Source: an uncultured Lachnospiraceae bacterium (lineage in GTDB: Bacteria > Bacillota > Clostridia > Lachnospirales > Lachnospiraceae). From it: a stretch of 58,501 nt of DNA. Position 1 is the stretch's first letter, and each line of letters opens with the position of its first letter. The notes under the pieces are model-generated. The model made no database searches, had not been told where the DNA came from, and saw nothing but the letters and a program-made list of their open reading frames with translations. The stretch spans positions 1-58,501 of the forward strand of contig CAKRRJ010000003.1 in NCBI GenBank assembly GCA_934394615.1. The letters are read 5' to 3'. The position numbers were made by a program, and so were the translations under genes. Shown here piece after piece: positions 33,551-41,244 of the stretch.

Positions 33551-34159
33551 ATGGAAAAAAACATGATGGCGGCAGTCTATGAATGGATCCGCGGCCTGAC
33601 GGCATTTTTCCTGTTTCTGTCTGTCATGGAAAATCTGCTTCCGGGAAAGAAATATGGAAAATACATCCGTCTGTTTGCCGGCATGGTCCTGATTCTGGTC
33701 GCCCTGCAGCCGTTTCGCGGCGCGGCGGACTTAGAGGAGGTGCTGGCGCGAAGCTATGAGGGGCTTGTGATCCGCGGGGAGGCAGACGAGCTGCGGGAAA
33801 ATCTTGGCCAGACACAGAAACAGCGCCTGAGACAGATTTTTTCTCAGTATGAAAGCGCGGCAGCGCAGGATGTGGAGCGTCTGGCACAGGGCTGCGGCGT
33901 GCAGGCAGAGCACTGCCAGGTTTTTCTGGAAGACCGGGAGGACAGCCCGGAGTTTGGACATGTGACAAAGATTGCTGTCCGGCTGGAGGCCGGGAGCAGC
34001 GAAGAAGACCGGAGAAAGCTGGAGCAGAAGATTCGGGAGTATTATGGTCTGGAGGATGGATATGTGGAAATTGAAATTGCCGGAGGGGAAAGACCGGTGG
34101 ATCGTGCTTCTGACGGTTGGAGTGATTCTGTGCATTCTGGCGTTTCCGGCGGGGAGTAA
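33551..34159 (+). CDS. spoIIIAF: Stage III sporulation protein AF
   Basis: 202 residues from an ATG after GGAGAGGGGG. Two N-terminal membrane segments (IRGLTAFFLFLSVMENLL and IRLFAGMVLILVALQPF) precede a ring-building-motif domain (about 90-190). Its end overlaps spoIIIAG by 98 nt, so the last 30 or so residues are encoded in two frames. It is a channel component; the C-terminal Gly/Ser tail looks unstructured. Confidence 0.92.
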   Translation: MEKNMMAAVYEWIRGLTAFFLFLSVMENLLPGKKYGKYIRLFAGMVLILVALQPFRGAADLEEVLARSYEGLVIRGEADELRENLGQTQKQRLRQIFSQYESAAAQDVERLAQGCGVQAEHCQVFLEDREDSPEFGHVTKIAVRLEAGSSEEDRRKLEQKIREYYGLEDGYVEIEIAGGERPVDRASDGWSDSVHSGVSGGE

Positions 34160-34634
34160 GAGCGGCAAGGGGACGTTTCCCGGCTCCGGAGTTATGGAGA
34201 ATGCGGACAGCGTGCGGACGGTGGAGGGAAAGGCAGCCTCCGACTACGAGAAAGAGCTGGAGGAACGGGTGCGGGAGATCCTGCGCGGCGTCTCGGGCGT
34301 AGGCGAGGTGGATGTGATGATCGTGCTGCGTTCCTCTGCGGAAAAGATTATTCAGGTCGATAACACGACATCCCGGTCCGTCACGACCGAAAACGGGAGC
34401 GGAAGCACCCGGTCGGTGGAAAATCTGGACCAGGCGCACACCGCAGTGCTGACAGGAAGCGGGAGCGGGCAGGAACCGGTTGTCGCAAAAGAAGTCTATC
34501 CGGAACTCTCCGGCATCATCATCAGCGCGACAGGCGGAGGGAGCGCCGCCGTGCAGGCGGAGATTTCCGAGGCCATGGAGGCATTATTCGGGCTTCCGGC
34601 GAATAGAATAAGAGTGTTAAAGCGGGTGGAGTAA
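34062..34634 (+). CDS. spoIIIAG: Stage III sporulation protein AG
   Basis: 190 residues. One membrane segment (WIVLLTVGVILCILAFPAG) then a ring-building-motif domain with the family's SGVGEVDVMIVL and the C-terminal LFGLPANRIRVLKR. SpoIIIAG forms the large oligomeric ring of the channel. The ATG is chosen because GGAGG lies 6 nt upstream. This site is inside spoIIIAF, giving a 98-nt overlap. A second in-frame ATG is 6 nt earlier. Confidence 0.93.
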   Translation: MWKLKLPEGKDRWIVLLTVGVILCILAFPAGSKSGKGTFPGSGVMENADSVRTVEGKAASDYEKELEERVREILRGVSGVGEVDVMIVLRSSAEKIIQVDNTTSRSVTTENGSGSTRSVENLDQAHTAVLTGSGSGQEPVVAKEVYPELSGIIISATGGGSAAVQAEISEAMEALFGLPANRIRVLKRVE

Positions 34635-34649
34635 AAAAGGAGCGTCGGT

Positions 34650-35432
34650 ATGAAGCTGAAACGGGAAGGAACGCAACAACGGGATATCAATATGAAGAAA
34701 CTGTTTCGAAGAAACCAGATCATCATTACGGCCCTGGCGGTTATGATCGCGGCTGCCGGATACCTGAATTACGCGGGCAAGCGGGAACTGGAGGCCAGCA
34801 CGGGAGATGGCATCTATCAGGCGGGCACGTTTGATATTTCGGAGGAAGATCTTCTGGCGGAAAACCAGAAGAGCAGTTATGATGCTTCCGGACTGATCGA
34901 GGAGGCGCAGCCGCAGGCAGAGGGGAGTGAACTCCAGGCGGAGGCACTGCAGGATGACGGGCTTTCCGGAGCCGGACAGGGAACGGAACTTGCGGAGATC
35001 GACAGCTGGGACGAGGGTGAGGAGAGCGGCATGGAAAATCCGGGCGAGGCAGTGCTCACGAGCGGTCTTACTGTCTCGGATTACATAGCGAACGTGCAGC
35101 TGAACCGGGAACAGATCCGGGCGAGAAATAAGGAAACGTTAAATTCCATCATCAGCAGTACCACGATCGATGAGGCGGCCAAGCAGGAGGCCATCCAAAA
35201 CATGATTACGATGACGGCAGTTGCGGAGAAAGAAAACGCGGCGGAGACACTGCTGCAGGCGCGCGGCTTTGCGGATCCGGTTGTGAGTCTCACGGATGGA
35301 AAGGTGGATGTGGTCATCAACGCGCCGTCCATCACCGACCAGCAGCGGGCGCAGATCGAGGATATCGTGAAGCGCAAAACCGAGGTCGGAGCAGAGAACA
35401 TCATCATCACCCTGTTAAATCTGGAAGACTGA
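34650..35432 (+). CDS. spoIIIAH: Stage III sporulation protein AH
   Basis: 260 residues. A membrane segment (about 24-41; IIITALAVMIAAAGYLNYAG) is followed by an acidic, disordered linker and a C-terminal YscJ/FliF-like domain (about 145-260) ending NIIITLLNLED. SpoIIIAH binds SpoIIQ across the intermembrane space and engulfs with it. AAAAGGAGCG precedes the ATG. It closes the spoIIIA operon. Confidence 0.94.
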   Translation: MKLKREGTQQRDINMKKLFRRNQIIITALAVMIAAAGYLNYAGKRELEASTGDGIYQAGTFDISEEDLLAENQKSSYDASGLIEEAQPQAEGSELQAEALQDDGLSGAGQGTELAEIDSWDEGEESGMENPGEAVLTSGLTVSDYIANVQLNREQIRARNKETLNSIISSTTIDEAAKQEAIQNMITMTAVAEKENAAETLLQARGFADPVVSLTDGKVDVVINAPSITDQQRAQIEDIVKRKTEVGAENIIITLLNLED

Positions 35433-35442
35433 ACAAATCCCC

Positions 35443-35471
35443 TTTCCAAATCAGAACAGATTTGTTATACT
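35443..35471 (+). promoter_or_regulatory. Sigma-A promoter of asp23
   Basis: TTTCCA (35443-35448), 17 bp, TATACT (35466-35471), just after the spoIIIAH stop. Confidence 0.6.
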
Positions 35472-35506
35472 ATAAGAAATGAATTCTGATCTGAGGAGGG
35501 AATACT

Positions 35507-35890
35507 GTGGCAGAGTTAGAAGGAAGAAATACCCATAAATTATATGAAAAAGAGATGATGGGCGAGGTCCGCATCGCAGATGAAGTCGTAGCCATCATTG
35601 CAGGACTGGCAGCAACAGAGGTGGAAGGCGTGGATTCCATGGCTGGAAACATCACAAACGAGCTGGTTGGAAAACTTGGCATGAAGAACCTGTCCAAGGG
35701 CGTTAAGGTAGATGTGACCGAAGAGCATGTTTCGGTAGACCTGTCCTTAAACATCAAGTACGGCTACAACATCCCGGATGTGAGCGAGCGCGTACAGGAC
35801 CGCGTAAAATCCGCAATCGAGAACATGACCGGCCTGACCGTGCTGGATGTGAATATCCGCATCGCTGGCGTGAACATCAACGAGCAGTAA
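35507..35890 (+). CDS. Asp23/Gls24 family envelope stress response protein
   Basis: 127 residues of the Asp23 family (IADEVVAIIAGLAATEVEGVDSMAGN and VDLSLNIKYGYNIPDVSERVQDRVKSAIENMTGLTV). These proteins line the cytoplasmic face of the membrane in related cocci; in Clostridia the gene usually sits upstream of nusB. The start is GTG with GAGGAGGG 8 nt upstream. It has its own promoter and terminator. Here a three-gene block separates it from nusB. Confidence 0.93.
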   Translation: MAELEGRNTHKLYEKEMMGEVRIADEVVAIIAGLAATEVEGVDSMAGNITNELVGKLGMKNLSKGVKVDVTEEHVSVDLSLNIKYGYNIPDVSERVQDRVKSAIENMTGLTVLDVNIRIAGVNINEQ

Positions 35891-35926
35891 AAAACAACTG
35901 TATAGCATGCAGGTGGCAGAACAGGA

Positions 35927-35997
35927 GAGGCTGTCGCAGACCTGGACCCGGAAAACGATCCGTATACCGGGGCCAGATTTGCGGCAGCCTCTTTTTT
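35927..35997 (+). terminator. Terminator of asp23
   Basis: GAGGCTG-x-CGCA ... CTGG pairs with CCAG ... GCG-x-CAGCCTC and is followed by CTTTTTT. Confidence 0.82.
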
Positions 35998-36000
35998 ATA

Positions 36001-36056
36001 TGATAGGAAATTGCGTCCTATCATACAAAAAGCGAGAATGTGCCAAGGCACATTCT
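36001..36056 (+). repeat. Two further hairpins behind the asp23 terminator
   Basis: TGATAGGA/TCCTATCA (36001-36023, loop AATTGCG) and AGAATGTGCC/GGCACATTCT (36035-36056). With the terminator they form three stem-loops in 130 nt. Their role is unknown; they may be an intergenic repeat unit. Confidence 0.6.
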
Positions 36057-36156
36057 TTCTTATGTTATTTCGATTGGATTGGAGGGTCCAATTCGTTAAA
36101 AAGTTGTAAAGAAGTATGATAATAAAATATCGATGGTTACATTTTCAGAAGAAAGG

Positions 36157-36165
36157 TGCTATAAT
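36157..36165 (+). promoter_or_regulatory. Extended -10 promoter of the antiporter gene
   Basis: TGCTATAAT is a consensus extended -10. Transcription would begin near 36172, which excludes a start codon at 36133 and supports the ATG at 36226. Confidence 0.6.
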
Positions 36166-36225
36166 CCATGGATGTTTCCGAAAAAGAACAATCGGAACGT
36201 TACAAAACGAGAGGAGGAATTGATG

Positions 36226-37566
36226 ATGAATCTTGCATTTTGTATTCCATTTGCGGGACTTCTGCTCTGCATCGCGGTGCTGCCGCTGGTGAAGGCAGAA
36301 TGGTGGGAAGCACATCAGCCGCATGCGGTCGTATTCTGGTCGCTGCTGTTTGTGCTTCCTTTTGCTTTTGTATATGGTCCGGGACAGGCATTTGAGAAGG
36401 TACTCGAATGCATTGTGGATGATTATCTGACCTTTATCATCCTGCTGTTCGGGCTTTTCTGTGTTTCCGGCAATATTACCCTGGAGGGCGACCTGGCGGG
36501 TTCTCCGCGCATCAATGTGGGCCTTCTGCTCATAGGAACCATGCTTTCCAGCTGGATCGGCACGACCGGCGCGAGCATGCTGATGGTGCGCCCCATCATT
36601 AAAATGAATGCCTGGAGAAAGCGGAGAAGCCACATTATGGTGTTCTTTATTTTCCTGATCTCCAACATTGGAGGCTGCCTGACCCCGATTGGTGATCCGC
36701 CTCTGCTCATGGGCTTTATGCGCGGCGTCCCGTTTTTCTGGAGCCTGCATCTTCTTCCGGTACTGCTCTTTAACGTCATGATTTTGCTGACGGTCTTTTA
36801 TTTCCTGGACCGCCGGGCGTACCGTAAGGATATCGCGAATGGCCTGAAACCGGATATCAGCAAGCCGGGTACTGAGGTACATATCCTGGGACTCCACAAC
36901 CTCATTTTTCTCGCCATGATTGTGGCAGCGGTTATTTTGAGCGGAACGCTTCCGGGTATGGCAGCATTCCAGGACGCAGAGGGAGCTGTGCGCGGTATCC
37001 ATCTGTTTGGCGAAGTGACCTTAACTTACCCGGCACTCATTGAGGTTGCGATCATCCTGGCAGCAGCATTTCTTTCTTTTAAGACCACAAGTCCGGAGAT
37101 CCGCAGAAAGAACCACTTCACCTGGGGCGCCATCCACGAGGTTGCCGTGCTGTTTGTTGGTATCTTCATTACCATGCAGCCTGCGCTCATGATCTTAAAG
37201 GCAAACGGCGCGAGCCTTGGACTCAACAAGCCATTTGAGATGTTCTGGGCAACCGGATGCCTGTCGAGTTTTCTGGACAACACGCCGACGTATCTGGTAT
37301 TTCTCACAACGGCCGGAGCGCTGGGCTTTACCGAGGGCATGCCAACGATTCTCGGCACTGTACCGGTGGCCATGCTGGAGGCAATCTCCTGCGGAGCGGT
37401 ATTTATGGGCGCAAACACCTACATCGGCAACGCGCCGAACTTTATGGTAAAATCCATCTCCGACGAGAATGGTATCCGGATGCCGTCATTTTTCGGCTAT
37501 CTGCTCTGGTCACTCACATTTCTGGTTCCGGTATTTCTTCTGGACATGCTGGTATTCTTTTTGTAA
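36226..37566 (+). CDS. Sodium:proton antiporter / arsenite-citrate-type ion transporter family
   Basis: 446 residues with about 11-12 membrane segments. The conserved ISNIGGCLTPIGDPPLLMGF and the second half LSSFLDNTPTYLVFL are signatures of the NhaD/ion-transporter superfamily. It most likely exchanges Na+ for H+; an anion substrate cannot be ruled out. GAGGAGG lies 8 nt before the ATG; a second ATG immediately upstream is possible. It begins the accessory block between asp23 and nusB and is followed at 15 nt by the kinase-like gene. Confidence 0.87.
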   Translation: MNLAFCIPFAGLLLCIAVLPLVKAEWWEAHQPHAVVFWSLLFVLPFAFVYGPGQAFEKVLECIVDDYLTFIILLFGLFCVSGNITLEGDLAGSPRINVGLLLIGTMLSSWIGTTGASMLMVRPIIKMNAWRKRRSHIMVFFIFLISNIGGCLTPIGDPPLLMGFMRGVPFFWSLHLLPVLLFNVMILLTVFYFLDRRAYRKDIANGLKPDISKPGTEVHILGLHNLIFLAMIVAAVILSGTLPGMAAFQDAEGAVRGIHLFGEVTLTYPALIEVAIILAAAFLSFKTTSPEIRRKNHFTWGAIHEVAVLFVGIFITMQPALMILKANGASLGLNKPFEMFWATGCLSSFLDNTPTYLVFLTTAGALGFTEGMPTILGTVPVAMLEAISCGAVFMGANTYIGNAPNFMVKSISDENGIRMPSFFGYLLWSLTFLVPVFLLDMLVFFL

Positions 37567-37581
37567 AGGGGGAAACAGACT

Positions 37582-38619
37582 ATGGAATATACACAGGAAA
37601 GTCTCCGCGAGCTTGCGGAGCGCATCTACGATCTGGATGCGGAAGTTTATACTTGTCTGGGGTCCTCTCTGGGCCGTGTGTTTAACCGCGACCGGGAGCG
37701 CTGCGTAACGGAGCTGATGCAGCTGATGATGGAGCGTGACAGCGGTCACCAGCTCCGGAGTGAGCTTGCGCTGATCAGCAACATGGCGCGGACCATCCCG
37801 GACAAGGAGAGCCGTTCCATGATCATGCGGGAGTACACGAATATCCTGCAGGAGGTCATTGCGCTGCCGACGAGCTTTGGCGGCGGCGATGTTATAGACC
37901 AGAATATGGCAAAGTTAAATGCCCTCAACCTGGAAAAACGTTTCGCCGGAAATGACCATCTCATCATCTGCATCAGCCGGACTTACGGCTGTGCCGGAAA
38001 TGAAATCGGGTTTACGCTGGCAGACCGTCTGCACATCAACTACTATGACGCGGAAATTTTCTCTGCCGTGTTAAAGCGTCTGGAGGCGGAGAAAGACGAT
38101 GTGGAAGATAAGGCTGGTTATCCGGGAAGGGCAGTTGATAAGGCAAACCAGGAATCCGCCTTCGCGAAGCCTCAGAAGATGACGTTAAAGGCCTGGGCCT
38201 CCGAGTTCAGCCGTTATCACGGCCTGAGCAAGCGCGATGCCGTATTCTTCAACCAGAGTGACCTGATCTGTGAGATGGCAAGGCGTGAGGATTTTATTGT
38301 GATGGGACGCTGCGCAGGTGCTATCCTGACCAACAATCACATCCCGCACATCAGCATTTTTATCACGGCTCCGTTTGAACAGCGCCTGCGCCGCACCATG
38401 CAGGTACACCCGGATTTAAGTGAGAAGAAGGCAAAGCACCTGTTAAAGCAGCTGGACCGCCAGCACCAGGATTATTACCGGTTCTTTACCGGGAAAAAAT
38501 GGGGCAAGGCCGACAACTACGACCTGTGCTTAAATAGCGCGGCATACGGCATTGATGGTTCCGTGGACTTTATCCTGCGCATGCTGGACCGGGATGACCT
38601 GGTGAAGAAACCGCAATAA
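37582..38619 (+). CDS. Cytidylate kinase-like protein with an extra N-terminal helical domain
   Basis: 345 residues. Residues about 1-120 form a helical domain I do not recognise. From about 127 the cytidylate kinase-like family domain begins (LIICISRTYGCAGNEIGFTLADRLHINYYD), with FIVMGRCAGAIL and the C-terminal QHQDYYRFFTGKKWGKADNYDLCLNS. The nucleotide loop GCAGNEIG lacks the classical lysine, as in the relative at 11345-11947. GGGGGAAAC precedes the ATG; it is likely co-transcribed with the antiporter gene. Substrate unknown. Confidence 0.85.
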   Translation: MEYTQESLRELAERIYDLDAEVYTCLGSSLGRVFNRDRERCVTELMQLMMERDSGHQLRSELALISNMARTIPDKESRSMIMREYTNILQEVIALPTSFGGGDVIDQNMAKLNALNLEKRFAGNDHLIICISRTYGCAGNEIGFTLADRLHINYYDAEIFSAVLKRLEAEKDDVEDKAGYPGRAVDKANQESAFAKPQKMTLKAWASEFSRYHGLSKRDAVFFNQSDLICEMARREDFIVMGRCAGAILTNNHIPHISIFITAPFEQRLRRTMQVHPDLSEKKAKHLLKQLDRQHQDYYRFFTGKKWGKADNYDLCLNSAAYGIDGSVDFILRMLDRDDLVKKPQ

Positions 38620-38689
38620 AGGAAAACGGAAACCGAAAGCTGCGGGAACTTTGTGCTGGCCGGATGCCGGAATGCCCAGGGTGAGCGTG

Positions 38690-39121
38690 TTACCGGCTGT
38701 GGAACAGCACGATTCCTCCGATGGCGATGAGCGCGCCGATGGCTTTGCGCCACTCAAACGGCACTTTCTCGACCCCGAACAGGCCAAACAGCTCTATGGC
38801 ATAAGCGACAACGATCTGTGTCACCACGATGAAGAGCGTGGCTTTCGCCGGACCCAGCCCGTCCATGCTGCGGATGACCGTGTAGGTGATGAATGCGCCG
38901 AGAATGCCGCCGCAGGCCATATACCAGGGCCGGACGGAGAGAAGGGAAGATACCGGAGTCCGCTCTGATGCGATCCACAAAGCAAGGCAGATGAAAAATG
39001 CCGTGAGCTGGACGAAGCCTGCGGAAAGCCAGATGCCGGTCTGCTTTGTCAGGCCGGTGTTGAGCACGCCCTGGATGCTCATAAGCGCACCGGAAATGAG
39101 TGCAATAAGAAATCCAAACAT
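38690..39121 (-). CDS. DMT family transporter (YdcZ-type)
   Basis: 143 residues with five predicted membrane segments, beginning MFGFLIALISGALMSIQGVLNTGL, the family's N-terminal signature. YdcZ-type proteins are half-size members of the drug/metabolite transporter superfamily. The ATG lies 6 nt after AGGAGG. It runs against its neighbours and its leader (39133-39202) can form a pseudoknot. Substrate unknown. Confidence 0.82.
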   Translation of the reverse strand: MFGFLIALISGALMSIQGVLNTGLTKQTGIWLSAGFVQLTAFFICLALWIASERTPVSSLLSVRPWYMACGGILGAFITYTVIRSMDGLGPAKATLFIVVTQIVVAYAIELFGLFGVEKVPFEWRKAIGALIAIGGIVLFHSR

Positions 39122-39132
39122 AGAAACCTCCT

Positions 39133-39202
39133 TGAAAATAGTTTTCAGGACAGGGATTGATAGAAACTGCCGTATGGGATAGGATGTCCTGCGCGGCAGT
39201 TT
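39133..39202 (-). promoter_or_regulatory. Candidate pseudoknot leader of the DMT transporter gene
   Basis: On the minus strand a 9-bp stem (AAACTGCCG/CGGCAGTTT, 39202-39194 with 39172-39164) has CAGGACA in its loop (39191-39185). This is a perfect 7-nt complement to TGTCCTG downstream (39152-39146). The last two bases of that segment also belong to a rival hairpin, TGAAAA/TTTTCA (39147-39133), next to the AGGAGG site. This looks like a switchable cis-regulatory RNA, but I could not assign it to a known class. Confidence 0.45.
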
Positions 39203-39223
39203 TTCATTCCATCGAAAACGGCG

Positions 39224-39252
39224 TTGTGAAACTGAAAAAAGTGTGGTATGAT
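39224..39252 (+). promoter_or_regulatory. Sigma-A promoter of the nusB operon
   Basis: TTGTGA (39224-39229), 17 bp, TATGAT (39247-39252). Confidence 0.75.
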
Positions 39253-39325
39253 AATGCGTAAGATTGAATAACTGTGCGGTAGGTCTGTGAAAGTACTGAA
39301 CAGTTGCACCAGGAGGAAAAGATAC

Positions 39326-39781
39326 ATGACCAGAAGAGAAATGCGCGAGCATTGTTTTAAGATCCTGTTCGGAGTAGAGTTCTACCCGACAGAAGAGATA
39401 AAAGACCAGGTGGAGCAGTACTTCAATGCTCCGCAGGAGGACGACATCGCAGACAACGGAACGGAGGAAGTCATCCACAGTGTGGATATGAAAGAGGTTG
39501 ACCGTACCTTCCTCACCGACCGCGTGGAGGGAATCGCCGGAAAGATCCCGGAACTGGATACCCGCATCGACGAGGTGGCACAGGGCTGGAAGACCAGCCG
39601 TATGGGAAAGGTGGAGCTCACCATCCTGCGCCAGGCGCTCTATGAGATGTTATACGACAGCGAGGTACCGGCAAAGGTAGCCATCAACGAGGCAGTAAAC
39701 CTTGCGAAGAAGTTTGGCGGAAAGGATTCACCGGCATTTATCAACGGTGTTCTGGCGAAACTGGTAACAGAAGAGGCATAA
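39326..39781 (+). CDS. nusB: Transcription antitermination factor NusB
   Basis: 151 residues, all-helical NusB family. MTRREMREHCFKILFGVEF is the conserved RNA-binding N-terminus, and TILRQALYEMLYDSEVPAKVAINEAVNLAKKFGGKDSPAFINGVL is the family core. With NusE it binds boxA in rRNA leaders. AGGAGG is 9 nt before the ATG. First gene of the long conserved operon running to spo0A; it is followed by xseA within 1 nt. Confidence 0.96.
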   Translation: MTRREMREHCFKILFGVEFYPTEEIKDQVEQYFNAPQEDDIADNGTEEVIHSVDMKEVDRTFLTDRVEGIAGKIPELDTRIDEVAQGWKTSRMGKVELTILRQALYEMLYDSEVPAKVAINEAVNLAKKFGGKDSPAFINGVLAKLVTEEA

Positions 39782-39782
39782 T

Positions 39783-41006
39783 ATGGCCAGCGTCTATTCT
39801 GTTTCCCAGGTTAATTCCTATATTAAAAATATGTTTGCCCAGGATTTTGCCCTGAACCGCATCGCGGTGCGGGGCGAGGTCTCAAACTGCAAGTACCATA
39901 CATCAGGACATATTTATTTTACGCTGAAGGATGGGACCGGAACTCTGGCTGCAGTGATGTTTGCAAGCCAGAGGAAAGGTCTCTCTTTTCAGTTACAGGA
40001 GGGACAGCAGGTTGTGGTGAGCGGCGCGGTCGATGTGTATGAGCGGGACGGGAAATATCAGCTCTATGCAAGAAAAATCGAGCAGGAAGGCCGCGGGGAC
40101 TTATACGAGCGCTTTTTAAGGCTCCGGGAGGAGCTTGAGGATATGGGCATGTTTGCCCCGGAGTATAAGCAGCCCATTCCGCGTTACGCGCGGACCGTTG
40201 GCGTGGTAACGGCACCGACCGGGGCGGCCATTCGCGATATCATGAACATCACCGCGAGAAGGAATCCGTACACCCAGCTTGTGTTGTATCCGGCCCTGGT
40301 GCAGGGCGCAGGGGCAGCAGCCACGATCGCGGCAGGCATTCATACCCTGGACCAGATGGGGCTGGATGTGCTGATCGTGGGGCGCGGAGGCGGCTCCATC
40401 GAAGATCTCTGGGCGTTCAATGAGGAAATCGTGGCGCGCGCGATCTTTGACTGCAGCACGCCGGTCATCTCGGCAGTCGGGCATGAGACGGACGTAACGA
40501 TCGCGGATTATGTGGCAGACCTTCGTGCGCCGACCCCTTCGGCGGCAGCAGAGCTTGCCGTGTTCGATTACCGGCAGTTTGAGACGGCAAGGCTTTCTTA
40601 CCAGGCAGCGCTCGTTCAGGTAATGGAGCGGAAAACGGAACAGTACCGCTACCGCACGGAGCAGTACCGGCTTCAGTTAAAGCTGCACGACCCGGAACGA
40701 AAGCTGCGTGAGCAGAGACAGCACCTTTTGGATACAGAAGACCGGATGACGCGTGCGATGGAGCAGAAACTCACAATGCTGCGTCATCGCCTGGCGCTGG
40801 TGAGCGGACGGATGCACGGCCTTTCCCCGCTCGCAAAGATCAGCGGCGGATATGGCTTTGTGACAGATGAGACCGGAGCAAAACTTTTGAGCGCGGGACA
40901 GGCAGTGCCGGGATCCGAGATCACGGTTCGTGTCTCGGACGGAAAGATCCGGGCGCAGGTGCTTGAAGCCGAGCAGTACGAGGAAGATCCGGGTAGTGCG
41001 GAATGA
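39783..41006 (+). CDS. xseA: Exodeoxyribonuclease VII large subunit
   Basis: 407 residues. N-terminal OB fold (about 1-100; VSQVNSYIKNMFAQDF and VRGEVSNCKYHTSGHIYFTLKD), then the catalytic domain with the typical GVVTAPTGAAIRDI and VGRGGGSIEDLWAFNEE and GHETDVTIADYVADLRAPTPSAAAE, and a coiled-coil C-terminus. With XseB it degrades single-stranded DNA. It starts 1 nt after nusB. Confidence 0.96.
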   Translation: MASVYSVSQVNSYIKNMFAQDFALNRIAVRGEVSNCKYHTSGHIYFTLKDGTGTLAAVMFASQRKGLSFQLQEGQQVVVSGAVDVYERDGKYQLYARKIEQEGRGDLYERFLRLREELEDMGMFAPEYKQPIPRYARTVGVVTAPTGAAIRDIMNITARRNPYTQLVLYPALVQGAGAAATIAAGIHTLDQMGLDVLIVGRGGGSIEDLWAFNEEIVARAIFDCSTPVISAVGHETDVTIADYVADLRAPTPSAAAELAVFDYRQFETARLSYQAALVQVMERKTEQYRYRTEQYRLQLKLHDPERKLREQRQHLLDTEDRMTRAMEQKLTMLRHRLALVSGRMHGLSPLAKISGGYGFVTDETGAKLLSAGQAVPGSEITVRVSDGKIRAQVLEAEQYEEDPGSAE

Positions 41007-41040
41007 AACGTGGATATGCGGATGATTATGAGGGACAGAT

Positions 41041-41244
41041 ATGGAAAAGACGATTGAACAGACGTTTGCGGAGCTCGATGAGCTTGTGGAGAAGCTGGAA
41101 TCTTCCGACACGACACTGGAAGAATCCTTTGCCTGCTATGAGGCAGGCATGAAGCTTGTGAAGGCCTGCAGCGACAGGATCGATAAAGTAGAAAAGCAGA
41201 TGATCATTCTGCAGGGAGGTGCAGCAGAGGATGGAGATGCATGA
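41041..41244 (+). CDS. xseB: Exodeoxyribonuclease VII small subunit
   Basis: 67 residues, family-size. TFAELDELVEKLESSDTTLEESFACYEAGMKLVKAC is the XseB signature. It partners XseA. Its end overlaps ispA by 14 nt, implying translational coupling. Confidence 0.95.
   Translation: MEKTIEQTFAELDELVEKLESSDTTLEESFACYEAGMKLVKACSDRIDKVEKQMIILQGGAAEDGDA

Noticed and set aside
36133..36225. Longer start for the antiporter
   Set aside because: The extended -10 box at 36157-36165 lies downstream of that ATG, and GAGGAGG sits before 36226.
39133..39202. Naming the DMT leader a guanidine-III riboswitch
   Set aside because: It shares only the short CAGGACA and pseudoknot form; the rest of that consensus is not seen.
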